Source: DAISIL01 sp036822015 (GTDB taxonomy: Bacteria > Bacteroidota > Bacteroidia > Cytophagales > Bernardetiaceae). From it: a DNA stretch of 7,597 nucleotides. Below the pieces are notes generated by a model, which worked only from the letters and a program-made list of their open reading frames with translations, did no database searches and had not been told where the DNA came from. Both the position numbers and the translations under genes were made by a program. The first letter of the stretch is position 1. The number at the start of each line of letters is the position of its first letter. Positions 6,001-7,597 of the stretch are shown here, piece after piece. The stretch covers positions 1-7,597 of the forward strand of contig DAISIL010000100.1 of the NCBI GenBank assembly GCA_036822015.1. The letters run 5' to 3'.

Positions 6001-7597
6001 TAATCATGTCATCTCCACAGATGTCAGCCTGGCAGTTACTAGACCGGTCTTTATGGATGGCTACTCGGCCACCGGATCGGCGACCAACACCGCTACGGCG
6101 AGCTTTAATGGCACGCTTCGTGTCCAGTTGAGCGCTTCGACCCTTGTGGATTACGGATTGGAAATCGTAGGTCTTTCGGTTGAGAATACGCTAATTCGAG
6201 GACTTTCCTTCACCGGGTATGACGTAGCGGCTATCGGACTTGTGAACGCGGAATTAGTCAGTATTACGGGTAACTTGATCGGTATTGATCTTGACGGAAA
6301 CCCTGTGAGTTTGAGTACGAACGGCGTTCTGTTCAACGCATCTACTGATAATACCATGGGTGGTTCCTCACCGGCAGCGATGAACGTGATTGCCAATAGC
6401 CTTGATGCAAACGTGCTTTTCCTCGGCGAAAGTGAGTTCAACCAGGTGGCGGGTAACCTGATCGGCACAGCCCTCAATGGGCTGCCTGCATCTGTGAGTA
6501 CCACATTGGGAGTGGCTTTTCTGTCTTCTCCTTCGAATAACCTTTTGAGGGAGAACCGCATTGCAGGGCATCAAGTTGGGGTGTTGGTGGATGCCACCTG
6601 TTCGGGGAACGAGATATTCAGTAACACTTTCATCTCCAATGCTCAGGGCATCGACCTGGTGGCCACTGGCTCCACCCCAGATGGACTTACAGCCAACGAT
6701 GTCGGCGACGGAGACACGGGGGGTAACAACCTCCAAAACTACCCCGAAAACATCACGGCTAGCACCGATGGCACGACGGTATCTCTTCGCTTGTTCTTGT
6801 CTTCCTCACCCACGGCGACGGCTTATCCGGTTAGGCTAGATGTGTACACTTCGCAGGGGGCGCGTCAGGGCTTAAATCTTGTTGGAACAGAGACGATTAC
6901 GGCATCGGGTACCTCGACCCTTACCCTGCCCTCTTCGATAGCTGCCGGTGTATCGCTTGTTGCCCTGGTTACGGATGACGATGGCAATACCTCGGAGTTC
7001 TCGGAGGAGTTTACCCTCGAAACATCCCCCGCCATCGTCGTCTCGGGAACGGGTACGACAAACTTTGGCAACGTCGTTACGGGTAGCAGCAGTACGCTCA
7101 CCTACACGATCACGAATGCGGGTGGATCGTCCCTGACCGTAACCGATATTTCAGCGACGGGCAGCACAGCCTTCACTGCTTCCCCTACGGAAATGACCCT
7201 GGCGGCGGGGGCTTCACAGACCTTCAATGTGGTCTTCTCACCAGCTGTTACAGGAACTGTGGCAGCCACAGTTACGATTACGAGTAACGATCCTACTACG
7301 CCTACGATCAGCTTTGGGGTGAGTGGTACGGGCGTGGATAACGCCGTGATCGCTGCCTCTGCTACGGCTACCTGTGTAGGCGAGAGCGTTACGCTTAGTG
7401 CCTTCCCCGCAGGGGATACGTACCTATGGACACCTACCGGAGAGACAACGCAGAGCATCATCGTTAGTCCCACATCCACAACTGCTTACTCGGTTTTGGT
7501 TACGACGGGAAGTGCTACTTCTACGGCTAGCATCACGATTACCGTCAATCCTTTGCCCGTTGTCTCGATCACCCCAACGACAACGACCATTTGCGTA
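2..7597 (+). CDS. Giant multi-domain extracellular adhesin-like protein, partial at both ends
   Basis: A single frame is open across the whole window (2,532 codons, no stop), and recognisable protein domains follow one another in that frame from edge to edge, so there is no hidden frameshift. The first residues are already the end of an Ig/PKD-like repeat and the last begin a new one, so start and stop lie outside. Domain order: Ig tail, FN3, LamG, unnamed beta domain, two GGAI-type beta-helices, five VCBS repeats, anchor-D, LamG, CSLREA-like beta-helix with sandwich, anchor-D, Ig repeats. Composition is rich in Thr, Ser, Gly, Asn and Asp, poor in Lys and Cys, with no transmembrane segment, as expected of a secreted protein. 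By family knowledge this resembles large surface proteins of Bacteroidota (Saprospiria) exported by type IX secretion; the sorting domain is not visible. The likely role is adhesion or glycan binding (inference). No active site is evident. Annotation pipelines may label it LamG-domain or choice-of-anchor-D protein. Confidence 0.96.
83..325 (+). other. Fibronectin type III-like domain (residues 28-108)
   Basis: About 80 residues with the FN3 signature: LSWS at 43-46 (B-strand Trp), YTVERSLDG at 53-61 (C strand and turn), a Y-x-D-x-x-L segment near 75-80, and G-x-x-YYYRV at 83-90 (F strand, tyrosine corner region). The length is a little short of the usual 90-100 residues. FN3 modules in bacterial surface proteins are mostly spacers between binding or catalytic modules, and this one sits directly before a LamG module. 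The fold call is from motif pattern only. Confidence 0.75.
332..922 (+). other. LamG / concanavalin A-like lectin domain, copy 1 (residues 111-307)
   Basis: A LamG-like jelly-roll (Laminin_G_3 type). It opens with ALAFNGTSHNIQ (113-124), followed by YTITTWIKP (134-142), then KWSHVAVTFDG (193-203), LYLNG (207-211), a GNLVIGARN strand, and AGAIDEFQIW (241-250). It closes with LYAHFRMDEGAG (275-286) and a final Trp at 307. These are the standard landmarks of the bacterial family, where the fold binds glycans or proteins and often calcium. The length (about 200 residues) is normal. A second copy lies at 5216-5875. The ligand cannot be predicted. Confidence 0.92.
923..1372 (+). other. Unnamed beta-rich domain following LamG 1 (residues 308-457)
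   Basis: I do not recognise a named family here. The segment alternates hydrophobic and Thr/Asn/Gly residues as in a beta-sandwich. Noticeable elements are YYFGVFTVGG (374-383), PTYDLTYNYANNP (386-398), ELFLNLGSRANNAAPAWTW (405-423) and KTLTKTGLTGTEY (433-445). It lies exactly between the closing Trp of LamG 1 and the linker GTSSCSSTFG that precedes the first beta-helix, so it behaves as a separate unit. My impression is that similar segments follow LamG domains in other Saprospiria giant proteins, which I cannot check here. LamG 2 is not followed by a copy. Function unknown. Confidence 0.5.
1382..2632 (+). other. Right-handed beta-helix module 1, POMP-like GGAI repeats (residues 461-877)
   Basis: The N-cap has the usual layout of Bacteroidota pectin-lyase-fold modules: ILYV (462-465), GTSWANAFDELREA (477 on), IWVATGTYLPT (505-515), LYGGF (533-537) and TILSGD (556-561). 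Helix coils follow, carrying the FxxN ... GGA(I/L) motif of chlamydial polymorphic-membrane-protein-type repeats: FRWN/NGGAA (654), FLQN/NGGAL (690), FAEN/NGGAI (722), FRRN/NGGAI (754) and a degenerate FWDN/TGAAI. It ends with LQPGSPAINAG and DLDGNPRIQ...DLGAYE, the C-terminal pattern that I recall NCBI naming choice-of-anchor Q. Such helices are found in adhesins and polysaccharide lyases; I see no lyase active-site pattern, so binding is the more likely role. Module 2 follows after a seven-residue linker. Confidence 0.88.
2501..2632 (+). other. Choice-of-anchor-Q-like cap of beta-helix 1 (residues 834-877)
   Basis: The sequence DLTLQPGSPAINAG (834-847), DLDGNPRIQ (859-867) and PDLGAYE (871-877) forms the compact C-terminal motif that closes many bacterial parallel beta-helices. 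In other proteins it often precedes a C-terminal anchor or sorting signal; here it is internal and followed at once by a second helix N-cap. It is repeated with divergence at the end of helix 2. Confidence 0.75.
2654..4039 (+). other. Right-handed beta-helix module 2, POMP-like GGAI repeats (residues 885-1346)
   Basis: A second module with the same plan as module 1: LIYVD (885-889), NNGSSWSDAFNDLQDA (896-911), IVVARGTYYPS (921-931), VYGGW (960-964) and TILSGD (985-990), then coils with FIRN, FEQN/GGGGGAV, FDEN/AAGAL, FWRN/NGGAI (1174) and LWGN. The end carries an acidic run, DLDNNGD (1314-1320), a possible calcium site, and then DLDGNPRIQ (1328-1336) and DLGAFE (1341-1346). At about 460 residues it is longer than module 1. 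The GGAI motifs are more degraded here than in module 1. It is probably an old tandem duplication or an inserted relative; no catalytic residues are evident. Confidence 0.88.
3866..4039 (+). other. Choice-of-anchor-Q-like cap of beta-helix 2 (residues 1289-1346)
   Basis: This is the second closing cap: GNLQLLPTAAAVAAGNNGD (1289-1307) replaces the usual L-x-P-G-SPAI-x-AG, followed by the Asp-rich insert DLDNNGD, then DLDGNPRIQ and DLGAFE. The SPAI core is lost and the insert is added compared with cap 1. The Asp-rich insert (1314-1320) resembles a DxDxxGD calcium loop, but binding is only suggested by pattern. Confidence 0.65.
4127..4879 (+). repeat. Five FG-GAP/VCBS-type repeats with calcium-loop motifs (residues 1376-1626)
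   Basis: Five units of about 51-56 residues each carry a DxDG(D/N)GxxD loop: DLDGDGLLD (1382), DLDGNGRLD (1436), DIDGNGRLD (1490), DLNGDGLLD (1541) and DLDGDGFTD (1597). Each loop is followed by a hydrophobic (M/L/I/V)xxG strand, then an aromatic tail such as HYEQTAPNANSFALV (1403-1417), HFEQTAINANTF, RYEADAPNSLIF, HYAQVAPNSPHFALV and HFEKTPP. The loop matches the calcium-binding loop of FG-GAP/VCBS repeats, which usually pack as blades of a beta-propeller of about seven blades. The tail corresponds to the Y(Y/F)xNTGTxxxPxF segment seen in related repeats. Five units are fewer than a classical propeller. They sit between beta-helix 2 and an Ig-like domain, which suggests a calcium-stabilised spacer or binding head. 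Confidence 0.9.
4880..5188 (+). other. ASH / choice-of-anchor-D-like Ig domain, copy 1 (residues 1627-1729)
   Basis: The signature is DFGNVVLGSTETITYTITN (1639-1657), then DISATGSTAF (1667-1676), VGASQTFDVSFAP (1687-1699), TANATITI and LSFGVSGTG (1721-1729). This is the ASPM-SPD-2-Hydin (ASH)-like beta-sandwich often annotated as choice-of-anchor D in bacteria. The 91 residues from 1639 align without gaps to the copy at 2354-2444, with 57 identities by hand count. This copy has NSCSSS in place of the usual SNDPxxP turn, and a second Cys at 1627. It is probably a spacer domain between the VCBS array and LamG 2. Confidence 0.87.
5216..5875 (+). other. LamG / concanavalin A-like lectin domain, copy 2 (residues 1739-1958)
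   Basis: All landmarks of the Laminin_G_3-type jelly-roll are present: RGLYFDMDNETYL (1741-1753), YTLETWIKV (1767-1775), QMLIAKGN, YGLNIFG, RWHHIAVTYDG (1837-1847), RLYVDG (1851-1856), DLIIGG, NGQMDEVKIW (1891-1900), a TGLVAYWDFDD closing strand, and a final Trp at 1958. It is slightly longer (220 residues) than copy 1 and closer to the family consensus. In bacterial surface proteins such domains bind carbohydrate or protein ligands, often with calcium. It directly precedes the third beta-helix, whereas copy 1 is separated from its helix by the unnamed domain. Confidence 0.93.
5876..6721 (+). other. Beta-helix module 3, CSLREA-like N-cap and GNLIG repeats (residues 1959-2240)
   Basis: The start TLRITSSDG...SPGTIKWAINEANTDGDLDYIDFSI matches the N-cap of CSLREA-type right-handed beta-helices (consensus roughly G-S-L-R-x-A-I-x-x-A-N ... 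D-x-I-x-F), but the CSLREA core is replaced by GTIKWAINEAN (1973-1983). Coils with NosD/PbH1-like repeats follow: ENTLIRGLSFTGY (2061-2073), ITGNLIGIDLDGNP (2088-2101), NVIAN, VAGNLIGTALNG (2149-2160), ENRIAG, GNEIFSNTF (2202-2210) and NAQGIDL (2213-2219). There are no GGAI motifs, so this helix is of a different lineage from modules 1 and 2. It has no recognisable lyase site; a binding or structural role is inferred. Confidence 0.85.
6722..7021 (+). other. Beta-sandwich domain trailing the CSLREA-like helix (residues 2241-2340)
   Basis: The segment opens with GNNLQNYPENITAS (2241-2254) and closes with SLVALVTDDDGNTSEFSEEF (2318-2337). The NxLQNxP start and the DxxGNTSEFS end are the standard borders of a roughly 100-residue sandwich that normally follows CSLREA-type beta-helices in bacterial secreted proteins. 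Between them are alternating strands such as TVSLRLFLSS and VRLDVYTS. It confirms that module 3 is complete. Its function is unknown; it may be a C-terminal stabilising cap. Confidence 0.75.
7028..7333 (+). other. ASH / choice-of-anchor-D-like Ig domain, copy 2 (residues 2343-2444)
   Basis: The signature is NFGNVVTGSSSTLTYTITN (2354-2372), TDISATGSTAF (2381-2391), AAGASQTFNVVFSP (2401-2414), TVTITSNDPTTP (2424-2435) and ISFGVSGTG (2436-2444). It keeps the usual SNDP turn that copy 1 has lost. It lies exactly 2,145 bases downstream of the matching part of copy 1. The two share short near-exact DNA stretches (a 16-base match, 4953-4968 with 7098-7113; and 23 of 24 bases, 5165-5188 with 7310-7333). 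Probably a spacer leading into the terminal Ig repeats. Confidence 0.9.
7334..7549 (+). other. Ig/PKD-like repeat (residues 2445-2516)
   Basis: The sequence ASATATCVGESVTLSA (2452-2467) contains the C-x-G-E-S-V-T-L pattern of Bacteroidota Ig/PKD-like repeats. It is followed by YLWTPTGETTQSI (2474-2486, the conserved Trp strand), SPTSTTAYSVLVT (2489-2501) and ASITITVNP (2509-2517). The last strands match the pattern seen at the left edge of the window. Such repeats usually occur in series as stalks leading to a C-terminal sorting domain. The copy is complete at about 70-75 residues. Confidence 0.82.
7550..7597 (+). other. Beginning of a further Ig/PKD-like repeat, cut by the window end (residues 2517-2532)
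   Basis: PLPVVSITPTTTTICV begins a second repeat of the preceding type: V-x-I-T-x-T-x-T-x-I-C-V aligns with VIAASATATCVGES of the previous unit, including the Cys. The rest lies downstream, so the Ig array and the gene continue past the right edge. Confidence 0.7.

Noticed and set aside
5787..6131. Plus-strand open frame of 114 residues in another frame
   Set aside because: It overlaps the end of LamG 2 and the start of beta-helix 3, both strongly supported in the main frame. Its translation is low-complexity Ser/Thr/Met-rich.
7102..7479. Minus-strand open frame of 125 residues rich in Val/Ala/Pro
   Set aside because: Shadow of anchor-D copy 2 and the Ig repeat. A similar antisense shadow at 4957-5247 arises from the duplicated anchor-D copy 1, so the similarity of the two shadows is explained by the sense-strand repeat.

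Overview
The whole 7.6 kb window is the inside of one very large plus-strand gene. One frame, with codons starting at base 2, stays open from base 2 to base 7597 (2,532 codons). It has no stop, and both the true start and the true end lie outside the window. Every other open stretch on either strand overlaps this frame and looks like its shadow. I found no RNA gene, promoter, terminator, CRISPR array or insertion sequence.

The protein is a mosaic of extracellular beta-rich modules. In order, with residues counted from base 2, they are: tail of an Ig/PKD-like repeat (1-25); fibronectin type III-like (28-108); LamG/concanavalin-like lectin fold (111-307); a beta-rich segment I cannot name (308-457); two consecutive right-handed beta-helix modules of the FxxN...GGAI kind, each ending in a DLDGNPRIQ...DLGA(Y/F)E cap (461-877 and 885-1346); five FG-GAP/VCBS-type calcium-motif repeats (1376-1626); an ASH/choice-of-anchor-D-like Ig domain (1627-1729); a second LamG (1739-1958); a third beta-helix of a different, CSLREA-like type (1959-2240) with its trailing beta-sandwich (2241-2340); a second anchor-D-like domain (2343-2444); and an Ig-like repeat (2445-2516) followed by the start of another (2517-2532).

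The architecture, the Thr/Ser/Asn/Gly-rich composition, the near absence of cysteine and the roughly balanced base composition suggest Bacteroidota, most likely a Saprospiria-type marine or freshwater bacterium (Lewinella/Haliscomenobacter-like). Giant multi-domain proteins of this style are common there and are usually exported by the type IX secretion system. That assignment is inference: the signal peptide and the C-terminal sorting domain would both be outside the window.

The modules suggest a long surface-attached or secreted adhesin-like fibre. LamG and beta-helix units could bind glycans, the DxDGDG repeats could bind calcium, and Ig/FN3/anchor-D units would act as spacers. No catalytic site or enzymatic role can be shown from the sequence. 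I see no convincing new genetic system here. The points most worth following are the unnamed domain at 308-457, the partly duplicated layout, and the five-unit VCBS array.
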